From Spisula solida (Eukaryota > Mollusca > Bivalvia > Venerida > Mactridae), in NCBI GenBank assembly GCA_947247005.1, contig OX365955.1:33955822-34019821 (forward strand): a stretch of 64,000 nt of DNA, given 5' to 3'. The position numbers and the translations under genes are program-made. Below, piece by piece: positions 1-11,178 of this stretch (within the stretch, counting starts at the first letter, position 1; each line of letters begins with the position of its first letter). The notes below the pieces were generated by a model. The model ran no database searches. It had not been told where the DNA came from and saw only the letters and a program-made list of their open reading frames with translations.

Positions 1-765
1 TTATGTTAGTGAAATGCCATTCGATTCATTTATGGATTAGAAGGTCAACTTTGAAATTCCTTCATTAGGTTTTCCCGCTATTGACGTCATAACTAAACTA
101 TCAATAAAGATATTGAAAGTAGTTCTACTATAAAGATTATTAGGGTATCACGATTTGAGGTTACTCGACGGTACTATTCAAATGCAATAATCAACATACA
201 TCTGTTAAAACTGTATATCATCATTTTCTTCGATGAATACATTAAAAATAAGTCAATAAAGTAGCGAAATCAAGGAGTATTGCAACTTTGTTTATGGTAG
301 GTATCGGCCATGTTTAGTCAATGACGTCATCATTGGTTTCGCGGTACGGGCTAAATTCCAAACAGTAAATTGAACACTAAAGGTTAAACACCACTAAATG
401 TTAACCACGCTGTATTTTAATCTATTTGTGGTCGATTACGAAATTTAGAAGTTAAATCTTAAGATACAGAAAATATTGGCAGCAGTTAAAATACTTCATG
501 CTGCCAAAAGATACCCTTCATGGAAGTGCTAGCAATAGTTTGACTGTCCCTCGTGAGCATTCCTGATTCAGTTTGATTCTTCAAATTCTCAGAATGTGTG
601 CACCATAAAAATCAGTTTTAATGGCCTTTGACCTATTTCAACAACAACAACAGGAACAACAACAGGAAGTTAACTGAAGTAAACACTCAGAGGATGGAGT
701 TTTAGAAATTACCGCGACTCCAAATCATTATGATGTTGCGAAACCAGTGATATTGAGTATAAATT
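1..765. other. No gene seen; AT-rich upstream DNA
   Basis: I see no coding region, RNA gene or clear transposon here. Two perfect palindromic TGACGTCA octamers lie at 82-89 and 322-329, and there is a short CAACAA-rich stretch near 640-665. Confidence 0.5.
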
Positions 766-769
766 TTAT

Positions 770-1500
770 GTCGATATCGAGAATTGGCAAGTGCTTGTCA
801 GTGGGTTTGCATTCTCGATATCGACATTACCCAATAAAACCCGTTTTTCCGGACCCGAAATTTCACGGTCAGGGGGTTAGCGAGCAATAAGCGGTATAGC
901 GGGAGTGTATATAATTATTCTTTTTTGAACGTTTAAACATTAAAAACATATAAAACAATTATTACACATTATCATTAAACATCTTTGTTTTTAAACTTTA
1001 GCAAGAATTATCCTAAAAAATGCTTTATATTTGAAATATTGCATTTTATTCTACACTGCCGCTTCCGTAGCTCGATACCGATGGCGAAAAAATATACGCA
1101 TTTTTCAAGTTAAACATATTATTTTGGCAAAAATATTGTCAGCGAGGTCATAAAATGGTGTTGTCATTGTTTAATAGTAAGACTTTTTACAAATTCCTAT
1201 CATTTGGCTTAAATAATCGCGATTATTGTACCTGGTTGCTCTATACGGTATAGGTATTTCCCCCCCTGACGTACATTCGGGATATCTCGCACATTCAGAC
1301 ATTGTCGCTCAATAAATTCCGTTATCCCGGAAAACGGATTTTAACCTGGAATGTCGATATGGTGAATGTCCGAATAGTAATAATAAAACAATTGACTGCA
1401 TTATTAACATTCATCAAAGTTTAATCATAGCACACAGTTTGCCAATACCCGGAATAGCAATAAGCCCACCAGTGCATAATTTATTATCGATGACCGGGTG
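770..1500. mobile_element. Putative foldback/MITE-like element
   Basis: A segment near 818-865 (ATATCGACATT, then AAAACCCGTTTTTCCGG) reappears inverted near 1310-1362 (AAAACGGATTTTA, AATGTCGATAT). The left side also holds a perfect 15-bp inverted repeat at 770-784 and 811-825. No transposase ORF is visible. The outer ends and a target duplication could not be fixed, so the limits are approximate. Confidence 0.4.
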
Positions 1501-2030
1501 AGCGCGGAACCTTTTCAGTCAAACAACAAACAAGGAAGAACACGTTCATTGACAGTCCTGCAAGCTCATTCACATTTGTCAAGAGCATTTAAGGAATCTA
1601 AGAAAATGCGATGATTCAGGTTACTGTAATGAAAGCAAGTGTTTACTTGATCAAATCCTTCTTCAATATTTTCGTACAAATCGATATCCACGCTCTCCGC
1701 CATATTTTTTGAGCGAATGCCCGGATGTTCCTTTTAACGAAATGTTAAGCAAATCACGAAACGGTTAGTTAGTCTACGAATCGAAACGGAACGCAAATGA
1801 AAAGTAGTTCACAGAAATGGAAACAAGAAATATCTTTAAAAAAGATCAACAGCGTTAAGATTATAGGTGTATTGGTTTTCATTGAAGATGCAGACGTTAT
1901 TTCATATCGTTGAAAATGAAAACACCAATCAATCTAGATAAATTAGCATCTATATTTTACGTCGTTGCATGTCTATGTAAAACAAAATTCTAACATAGCA
2001 CGTGGGATTTGCCTTCTTTGCGTATATTGA
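1501..2030. other. No feature recognised
   Basis: Non-coding in all frames as far as I can see; no tandem or inverted structure was noticed. Confidence 0.4.
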
Positions 2031-2072
2031 GCTTCCCATATTTTATTACCGCGATAAAATATAGCTGATTGA

Positions 2073-2157
2073 TGACGTCACGTTTGACGTCATATACTAT
2101 GACAAATGACGTAACGGTGACGGTAACGTTCCTCGGAAAGAAAGTAGTTTGACGTCA
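2073..2157. promoter_or_regulatory. Cluster of palindromic CRE-like octamers
   Basis: TGACGTCA occurs at 2073-2080, 2085-2092 and 2150-2157, with near matches (TGACGTAA) between them. The octamer is the known CREB/ATF binding consensus. No gene start is recognisable next to it, so a regulatory role is inference; it may simply belong to the adjacent repeat. Confidence 0.25.
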
Positions 2158-2224
2158 ACCTGTCTTGTTGTGCTATAAATGGTAAAGCATTGGCGATGTT
2201 AGAATCGAAATAATAAATAGGAGT

Positions 2225-2356
2225 TGTGCTTTGTTGTGTTATAAAATATAGGCACTCGTTTCAATGCGTACATTAAATCACACGTGCTACGCACTCGTGA
2301 TTTAATTACAACGCATCAAAACACGTGCCTATATTTTATTACGCAACAAAACATAG
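2225..2356. repeat. Foldback (hairpin) element, about 55-bp arms
   Basis: The left arm (TTGTTGTGTTATAAAATATA, then GGCAC, AATGCGT, TTAAATCAC) is matched in reverse complement by the right arm (GTGATTTAATTACAACGCAT, CACGTGCC, TATATTTTATTACGCAACAA), with a loop of roughly 15 bases near 2287-2301. A related partial arm lies at about 2037-2066. Typical of a small MITE; no ORF. Confidence 0.7.
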
Positions 2357-2720
2357 CTACGTATTCATTATTTCTTAACTATAATCTACCACGCACGTTA
2401 ATTAAATGTATATGACACTCTATATTAACGTATGTAAAATAGGTAAATATGGTGCCGCTTACACATATCGATCGGCCGATTAACAATGTTACCGCGGTAA
2501 GCGTAAAACGCACTAGTCAAATTCTACCCTACTTTATATAAGACCTCATAATTTTACTATCTATTATCCGATTTTAAATATTTAAAGCTTGTAATGAAGC
2601 AGAGATATATGTTTGTCTATTTATACAAGATTCATCACGATACCCTTATTATAAAATCCACGGCGACGAGTAAGAATCCGTTCCGCGTAAAAGTAAGTTT
2701 AAAATAGCCCGTTTTTTACC

Positions 2721-4155
2721 ACGCATGTTAATTAAATGTATATGACACTCTATATTAACGTATGTAAAAGGTGTAAATATGCTGCCGCATCGGCCGATAA
2801 ACAATATTACCGCGTTAAGCGTAAAACGCACTAGTCGAATTCTACCCTGCTTTATGTAAGACCTCATAATTTTCGTATCTATTATCCGATTTTAAATATT
2901 TAAAGTTTGTAATGAAGCAGAGATATATGCCTGTCTATTAATACAATATTCATCACGATACCCTAGTTATTAAATCCACGGCGACGAGTAAGAATCCGTT
3001 CCGCGTAAAAGTAAGTTTAAAATATCCCGTTTTTTACCAAATAAAAATTCAATCAACGGTCGAAAATCATCAAACATTAATCTAATTTTCGATCGATTTT
3101 GTTCATTAAAGCTTGTTTTAAAAGCTTATACTGTAAGGTTTTATAAAATGTAAAAACTTATTTTTAAAGCATTTGCGAGTTGTCGACCGCCAACGAAATA
3201 AAACAGAACGGACGTATTCATAATAATGTTTGATGTAAACTACGCCGACCATTGATCATCTTTTGTGGCGATTTTTTCAAAGGCTAGCATCATGGTTCGT
3301 AATTTAATGCAACCAATACCTCTCAAAATGCATTTAATAGCAGGTTTTATTGTAATAATCGCCATTTTATAATTAACATTCGGCAATAAGTCCGCAAGTT
3401 CAATACAGCTACCAAAAGAAATAGTCCCGCATCGTGACAAAAATCACTATTTTTGACTCCATTCTGTAAAGACAGAACCAATAGAAACCAGAAAAAAGTA
3501 CAACCAGTACCTCAAAACGTATTTAATCTCACAATTTCAACAAGTTTCAATCAAAAATATGTTTTCAATTAGCGCATGGAAGGTGTGCAGGTGCCCGTTT
3601 CACACGCGTTTCGACGTGATTCCGCCATTTTGAAAATTTATTTGCAATAATTAGTACATAAATGCACGAAGTTTAATCAAATCGTTGGCGGTCGACAACT
3701 CACAAATGCTTTATAAATAAGTTTTACATTTTATAAAACCTTAAAGTATTAGCTTTTAAAACAAGTTTTAATGAACAAAATCGATCGAAAATTAAATTCA
3801 TATTTGATGATTTTCGACCGTTGGTGGTATTTTTATTTGGTAAAAAAAAAGGTATTTTAAACTTACTTTTACGCGGAACGGATTCTTACTCGTCGCCGTG
3901 GATTTAATAATTAGGGTATCGTAATGAATGTTGTACTAAAAGACAGACATATATCTCTGCTTCATTACAAGCTTTAAATATTTAAAATCGGATAACAGAT
4001 ACGAAAATTATGAGGTCTTACATAAAGCAGGGTAGAATTTGACTAGTGCGTTTTACGCTTAACGCGGTAACATTGTTTATCGGCCGATCGATATGTGTAA
4101 GCGGCAGCATATTTACGTTAATATAGAGTGTCATATACATTTAATTAACATGCGT
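2721..4155. mobile_element. Long-TIR Mutator-like element (copy B) inserted in copy A
   Basis: Ends are ACGCATGTTAATTAAATG at 2721 and the inverted ACATGCGT ending at 4155. The arms (about 2721-3220 and 3680-4155) are near-identical inverted repeats, sharing for example CGGCGACGAGTAAGAATCCG and GTTGTCGACCGCCAACG. The flanks TTTTTTACC (2712-2720) and GTTTTTACC (4156-4164) form an approximately 9-bp target site duplication. The empty site is seen inside B itself, where GTTTTTTACCAAATAAAAA continues without interruption near 3029-3047. The centre has no convincing ORF. Confidence 0.85.
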
Positions 4156-4349
4156 GTTTTTACCAAATAAAAAATCAATCAACGGTCGAAAATCATCAAA
4201 TATTAATTTAATTTTCGAGCGATTTTGTTCATTAAAGCTTGTTTTAAAAGCTTATACTGTAAGGTTTTATAAAATGTAAAACTTATTTTTAAAGCATTTG
4301 CGAGTTGTCGACCGCCAACGAAATAAAACAGAATGGACGTATTCATAAT

Positions 4350-6219
4350 GGTAGCAGGACAGAGCGGCCATGGGACAGAGCGGACCATGGGACGGAGCGG
4401 ACCGGACAGAGCGGACCGTGTTTTGGGACAAAGCGGACCATGAAGTGGATCGAAGGGAACCATGTGTTGGGACAGAGCGGACCATAATATTATTATTAAA
4501 TGTAGTTGTGCCATGTTATAAATTATTTACACATATATATATATATGAAGTAAATGCCATAATATATTATATGATAGATAAGAGTATAAAGTAGTCAAAA
4601 ATAGTAAAAATATGAAATGTAAAGCGAGTGCGACCAGTTTGTTCGTATTTTTCACAACTATTCCTGAACAAGTTTGAACGGCAATTATAATCACAATTAT
4701 CGCCATTAAATAAATATTTGACGTATGAGAAAATGAAATCTGTATCTGATCGTAAACTTCCATTCTGTAATGAAGTTGAAATTTATGTATCTGTACATGT
4801 AGTGTATGTCAGTTCTGCAGAGATGAGACTCGTGCAATAAATTAATATGTGTGCAGGTAAAAAGATTCCCAATTTACAAAGCATTTGCGTTAGTTTGTGA
4901 TCCATTGTCAATCAAGTGTACACTGCATAGATGGTTGACCATGTGTAATTATTTGCGTATATTTTTTATTGTGAGTCAAGCCCACCAAAGAATACGGTGT
5001 ATGATCTTTGAAGCATTCACGATGTCGAGTACTGAATATAAGATAAGCAACAAGAACACAGAAATATTCTTTAACGTTTATAGAACAGAACAGAACATAT
5101 CTTTTATTTTGAGACACAGAATGTAAAACATTGTTTTACAATAACATGTGAACAAATATACATACATGAATGTATACAATACGGTATGGTACAATGGCGG
5201 GGTGATGGGGATGGTGATCACAAACGAGTAAGAATAACAATATGGCAAAGGTGATCATTCTAATAGCATACATACATGTATTCAATGTCAAAATTTATAT
5301 TGGACGGTAAATGTCGGAATAAGTAGCATCAAGAAATAATTCAATGATTATCAGGCCAATATGAAAATTAACAGTCCAGTTCATTCATGCCATTCCAAAT
5401 GCAATTTATATATAATACATTTAATTTAGTGAAAATGAATATTATGATATATAAGAATAATGTACAAGATATGTAAATCTACTAGTACATGAATAACATT
5501 AACATATTAAAATCACATAAAGTATATCGTCGGTGAAATGTTCCTCTTAGCATTTTTACATTGTCTGCTAGAAGTTATATCGCAATATTATAGCATGGTC
5601 CGCTCTGTCCCAACACAAGGTTTGAATGCGGAAAATCATGATAGGATAGGATAAAAATGACGCAAAAAATATGAATATGTATTATTTACTTTATACTTTA
5701 TTTGAATACCTGTTAAACATACAGCATACAAGGTACGTATAAATCATTCATACAACATAATTAACATTAGGATAGAAATAAAAATATCTTTAATATATAT
5801 TTTCGATATAATATATCATGTACATAACTGTATGTGCGCCAATAAATTAAAATAAATAGTGTTGATAATTGCACTATAATTACCAAGATGATTACTGCAC
5901 TTCAAACAAAAATAGTTGTGAAAAACACAAACAAATGTCGGTTTTCTTGTAACAGATTCTACTAGTTTGCTGTTCTTTTATATAATAGTCATACTCCTAC
6001 TCATGTATGGGTACTTTAAAACTAGTACATGTATAACATGTATTTAAATGTATATATTTGATTTTATTGCACAACTTCTTTTAATCATAATATTATAGCA
6101 TGGTCCGCTCTGTCCCAACACATGGTCCGCTTCGATCCAATTCATGGTCCGCTCTGTCCAAAAACATGGTCCGCTCTGTCCGGTCCGCTCTGACCCATGG
6201 TCCGCTATGTCCCGCATTC
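4350..6219. mobile_element. hAT-like non-autonomous element C with subterminal repeat clusters
   Basis: The 8-bp direct repeat TTCATAAT at 4342-4349 and 6220-6227 flanks the element, and the uninterrupted site is visible in copy B (TTCATAATAATG near 3217). Both ends carry about six copies of a motif close to GGACAGAGCGGACCATG, in direct orientation on the left (4357-4485) and inverted on the right (6098-6214); one more inverted copy lies near 5594. Clustered subterminal repeats and 8-bp TSDs are known of hAT elements, where the repeats bind transposase. The interior is AT-rich and has no transposase-length ORF. Confidence 0.75.
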
Positions 6220-7079
6220 TTCATAATAATGTGTGATGTAAACTACGCCGACCATTGATCATCTTTTGTGGCGATTTTTTCAAAAGCTAGCATCATGGTT
6301 CGTAATTTAATGCAACCAATACCTCAAAATATGCATTTAATAGCAGGTTATATTGTAAATTATTTGACTCAATTTTGTAAAGACAAAACCAATTGAAACC
6401 AGAAAAAAGTACAACCAATACCTCAAAAAGTATTTAATCTCACAATTAAAACAAGTTTCAATCAAAAATATGTTTTCAATTAGCGTATGGAAGGTGTGCA
6501 GGTGCCCGTTTCACACGCTTTTCGACGTGATTCCGCCATTTTGAAAAATTATTTGCAATAATTAGTACACAAATGCACGAAGTTTAATCAAATTGTTGGC
6601 GGTCGACAACTCGCAAAAGCTTTAGAAATAAGTTTTACATTTATAAAACCTTTAAAGTATTAGCTTTTAAAACAAACTTTGATGAACAAAACCGCTCGAA
6701 AATTAAATTAATATTTGATGATTTTCGACCGTTGATTGATTTTTTATTTGGTAAAAAACGGGATATTTTAAACTTACTTCTACGCGGAACGGATTCTTAC
6801 TCGTCGCCGGTGATTTAATAATTAGAGTATCGTGATGAATGTTTTATTAAAAGACAGACATATATCTCTGCTTCATTACAAGCTTTAAATATTTAAAATC
6901 GGATAATAGATAGTAAAATTATGAGGTCTTTTATAAAGTAGGGTAGAATTTGACTAGTGCGTTTTACGCTTACCGCGGTAACTTTGTTAATCAGCCGATC
7001 GATATGTGTAAGCGACAGCATATTTACGTTAATATAGAGTGTCATATACATTTAATTAACGTGCGTGAATCAACTGATA

Positions 7080-8465
7080 GTATTAATGTCTCCACAGGTT
7101 CGATTTAGAAAATGATTATACTGAAATTATCTGTCTCGAGATTAAAAACAATAAGCAAAAACCAATACTATTGGGTTACATTTATCGAACCCCTTGTTCA
7201 CTTCTAATCAACTTGATTGCTAATCAATTAACTATTTAAGATTTCTGTCAAATACTTACCTGTATAGCAAGGTAAATGCATTGGAAGTCTCGACAGGATA
7301 AAATAGATATTCTTTATACACATGAAATAAATTACCGGACCTCTAGCCTGTCCTACAAGCATTGTCTAGAGGTCATGTTACCGGACCTCTACCCACTTCC
7401 TTGTTCCAATGCGGACTGGAACCTAAAGGACAAGGTTCATTTATCGCAATCGGAGTACTTTTCTGAAATTGGTCACCATAGCAACGAAGTATATGTGTTT
7501 TCGACATAATTCATAGGAAAATTTAAAGCTAAGGTATAGTACTATATGGGTCAATTACTTTAAATAGAATCAATAGATAATGTATTTTTCCTTATTGAAG
7601 AGCTTTATCATAATCTTGTTACATATAGTAATTACATAATGTCATTATAGCAGGTTTTCCTGGAGACTGGCTCATATATATGAAGATCCAAAATATGCTC
7701 TCGACTGTTTTCAATCATTATTCATTGATGCTTTAAATACACATGCTCCATTAAAACAGAAGCGTATAAAACACATACATTTACTAGACTGGTACAATCC
7801 AGAGATTTCCAAAAAGACAAAAGAAAGAGATAAGGAAAGAAGCTGAATAATACGGAACAATATAAATATTTGTGGAACAAAGCTAAAACTCTGATATCAA
7901 ATTCTAAGAAAACATACTATGCTGAAACCATAAATGACAATAAAAGCGATGCGAAAAAAATGCATAAATCTTAGACAGTAATCAGGTAAAGTCACTAATC
8001 ACCAAACAAACTTCATTCATGATTATGAGGGATCTCCGATTTTAGACCCACTTGAAACAGCTGTTGTATTCAATGACTATTTCATCGACATTTTCAAGTC
8101 AGCCCCTCAAAATTACTTATCTTTCCCAGAATGCGATATAACAAAACTATGTGAATTCATTGAAATGCATTGTTAACACGACACTTCGTTTTCAATACCT
8201 AGTATAACAAGCTCATTTATAGAAAAAAACCTTGGCATAAATAAATCAACTGCATTAGATTAGATGTTATAGGACCAAAATCTTAAATTAGGTGCTAAAA
8301 TCATATCCAAACATCTCACAAAAATATTTAATCGAAGTTTATCAAATGAAATATTTCCCTCGCTATTCAAGAGAGCAAAGGTTACACCTATCCATAATGG
8401 ATAAATGGGTCTTAAAGTGAGAAAAGTAATTACAGACCGATTTCAATCTTACCAGTTCTATCAAA
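7080..8465 (+). pseudogene. Decayed non-LTR retrotransposon (endonuclease to reverse transcriptase N-terminus)
   Basis: Translated pieces line up in the order expected of a non-LTR pol protein but in broken frames. Near 7100-7200 an endonuclease-like piece reads EIICLEIKNNKQKPILLGYI then YRTP. Near 7780-7840 comes WYNPEISKKTKERDKE, typical of the linker. Near 8030-8130 is LDPLETAVVFNDYFIDIF, and near 8310-8400 FNRSLSNEIFPSLFKRAKVT then PIHN, followed by a degraded form of the YRPISILP motif. Several in-frame stops and frameshifts are present, so it is a dead copy. It is cut off before the catalytic YADD region, where an oppositely oriented fragment begins. Confidence 0.7.
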
Positions 8466-8469
8466 CTCT

Positions 8470-8655
8470 ACGCTGGACCATCTCTCTCTATATATATCTG
8501 CTGTATGAGGTCTTTCTGATGCGGATTCCATACATAGTCGAGATTGGATCTCACCATGGAGTTATAGGCATTCGTCTTTGTGTCTTCGTTGGCTTTAGAC
8601 AAGTTTCGCCGAAGAAATCCCAGCATGTCGTTGGCTTTCTGTGTTGTTTTGGTCT
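8470..8655 (-). pseudogene. Reverse transcriptase C-terminal fragment of a second non-LTR element
   Basis: Reading the minus strand gives KANDMLGFLRRNLSKANEDT followed by KTNAYNSMVRSNLDYV and WNPHQKDLIQQI. This is the conserved stretch after the RT palm of jockey/CR1-like pol proteins (usually KANRMLGFLRRNL ... LVRPHLEYA..VWDP). It is about 55 codons long with no start or catalytic motifs, abutting the preceding relic head to head. Confidence 0.65.
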
Positions 8656-8699
8656 ATGCGATAGTTAAAATGCTCTTTAGTTCAATCTCCAAAGCTTAT

Positions 8700-9684
8700 A
8701 CAAATACATATTAAATATGTGTATGGTCCGAGACAGCTATTGTAAATCATGATAGCTAGAAATAAGTTTATTTGAAAGTATCTATAGGGTAGAGGCCTGT
8801 CAGATTCATACAAATTACTATAAAACTTATATAGCAATCATGTATAAAACACTAACTGACACCGTAATATCCCCATGTTCTAGCGAGTAACTCGTGTCAC
8901 ATTGTTTATCGACAGTAATCAACAAGACAGCGCGGTCAGCGGTAGATCACAGAACCCTGACTGATATCCGAGATACAAATCTAAACGAGATCATCAAAGT
9001 ATATTATACATTGGAAATTTAACTTATAATCTAGGAACTATTTAGTTCTGGTATAATGGTGTATATAAAATGTGTGTAGTCCTAATTATTGCACTTGATC
9101 CGACCTTTTTTACGTTTTTAATTGATAACGCGCTATTGTACATTAGTTTATTAGCTGTCTATCAATTACAAACCGTGTATACGAATCAGGAAGATTCACA
9201 TTTATATATGTTAACGTAGTAGTTATTATTTTTACGGAAGTTGCAATCAAATACAGCCTCGTCACTCTGTTGCCAGAAATCAACAAAATGTATGTCCCCG
9301 CTAAGCCGTAGATCACATGGATGACACCAATAAAAACCTTACGCCGAAAATGTGGAGATAGGTCTACTATACACATTTTAAAAAGGTTATGCACTTTGGT
9401 ATTTGATTATTAATTAACACACTGACATACCGAGTGTGAGTGTCTGCTTAGTCGGAAACTGTTTGGCCCTGATTTAGTAACTGTTAACGTAAATATCTTT
9501 GATTAAAAACTGTCGATTTGCAAGTTTTAAGTCTAGGCCCATAATCATGTTTTAAAATATTTCTAAACATAGACTAATCAAAGCGCTGAAAGTCATAGAG
9601 TTGTTTGAATGAATTCCAATCTGATCATATCGGCCTTTATGCATTGGAATATTTACCAGAGACAAACTGAAATGGCCGAATGAA
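8700..9684. other. No gene recognised
   Basis: Short AT-rich ORFs only (for example 83 codons on the minus strand, 9143-9394, with no recognisable family). Confidence 0.4.
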
Positions 9685-9910
9685 TGCACGTACAAGTCAA
9701 ATACTTTTCTGTGGCCAGATTATTTACCAGTATTGTTATGTTTAGGATGTGTTGTTTCTGCAGTTTGGATGCTGATCGAATTAATTAAGGTGTATGTTTA
9801 AATTCATTAGTCCAAACAATTTAGGTGCACACGTATTATCGAATCTACCGTCCGATTAATCTAACCTAACCAACTACATGTATATGTAACAGTTTATATA
9901 GAGTGTTAGG
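9685..9910 (+). repeat. Dispersed repeat family F, copy 1
   Basis: Matches the reverse complement of about 52395-52640 in the same order of blocks: TGCACGTA, AAGTCAAA, TGTTTAGGATGTG, GCAGTTTGGATGCTGATCGA, GTGTATGTTTAAAT, CCGATTAATCTAAC, TATGTAACAGT. Two diverged copies in one window imply a moderately abundant interspersed repeat of about 230 bp; its class is unknown. Confidence 0.7.
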
Positions 9911-10772
9911 GATTTTCCGCGTAGCACTTATCGTAGAGTAGTTAGATTAATTATGCAATAGGGCCATGGTCTCGATATAATTAGAAATACTGGGTCAGTA
10001 CCACGCCATATTATTTCGTAACAGTTTTCGCAGACGAAAAAAGTACACACAAGGCAGTTAAAAGTAAAAAAGCAGTTGTAATTGCTTTGTAAATACGAAA
10101 TTGAATGCTTAAAACCATCTACGATAAATATGCCATTTTAAACACAAATGATAGTAACCTTCATATACAAAGTATGCAGGTAACCGTGCGTATAATGGCT
10201 TATCAGTCAATGTTTTGTCCCCAGCAGAACGTGTGATCCAGTTAATGCTATGCATGGTTTATAAATAGTAACGGTGAAATCGCTCTATTTATTGACCGGG
10301 AGGTAACCTAATGCACAAGAGATAGATAGATTTATTTCGGTAAAGGTAGTACATATACATGATTATTAAAACAACATGATCATAAATAAAATAATTATAT
10401 CATGAGTATCAACAACCATGCCATGCACACCAACACCAAGGATTACACAAAAAAGAGTATACTCTTATTTCCATTGTGGTCCTTGAGTTGATGGCATGAC
10501 ATAGAGAGGCAACAATAAATTATATATAAATACACTGTTTATAAATAGAAAGACATGAATATCACAGAAGTAATCATAGTTAATATCACAGTTAATTATG
10601 CTTTTCATTATTTAATTAATAAGTTAATTATAAATATAATCACATTGAACTATCACAACAGTTATATTTAATCACATTTCACAGCCTCGTTGAATGCAAA
10701 TTAAAACAAACTAAACATATTATTTAATATGTACCTATACCTAAAAGTATTTAAATCATTAATCAAATAAAA

Positions 10773-11132
10773 CTAGAAGTCGTAAATGTAATAAAACCAG
10801 TAATGATTATCTAGAAGATGTGTTTTTAATTCCTCCTTAAACGCATGAAAATCAACAATAGAAGTAATGACAATTGGCAGCTTATTCCACAGTGTACAAC
10901 CGTTGAAGCAAAACGATTTAGATCCAAAGCTCCTGACTTTGGGTAAAACAAAAGCACCCTTCGCACTGAGTCGTGTCTTATACATATGAACAGAGTTTTG
11001 CGGTATAAAATGTTCTTTCATGTAGTTTGGAGCTGAACCATTATTTATTTTAAAAACTTGACTTAAAACAATTTGCTCCACACGTTTGTTAACAGGAAGC
11101 CAATTTAGCTGTTTAAAATGACTTTTTTTCAA
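10773..11132 (-). pseudogene. C-terminal region of the non-LTR element pol protein
   Basis: A 119-codon frame with KQLNWLPVNKRVEQIVLSQV and FGSKSFCFNGCTLWNKLP, the conserved 'LNWLPV..R' and 'LWNKLP' boxes found near the C-terminus of CR1/jockey-like pol proteins. It is separated from the RT frame by a short frameshifted gap at 11133-11178. Confidence 0.7.
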
Positions 11133-11178
11133 TGTGAGTAGTACAGTCTACGTCCAGTACAAATCTTATAAGTTTATT

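Larger units (their letters stand above)
2391..7066. mobile_element. Long-TIR Mutator-like non-autonomous element (outer copy A), with two insertions
   Basis: The element runs from ACGCACGTTAATTAAATG at 2391 to its reverse complement ending at 7066. Each arm is several hundred bases long and inverted relative to the other. Removing element B (2721-4155 plus one 9-base duplication) and element C (4350-6219 plus 8 bases) leaves about 1.35 kb, close to the 1.43 kb of the intact copy B. Flanks TAATCTACC (2382-2390) and GAATCAACT (7067-7075) match at 6 of 9 positions, so a decayed 9-bp target duplication is possible. Long TIRs with 9-bp TSDs are the hallmark of Mutator-like elements. No transposase ORF is visible, so it is probably non-autonomous. 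Confidence 0.75.
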
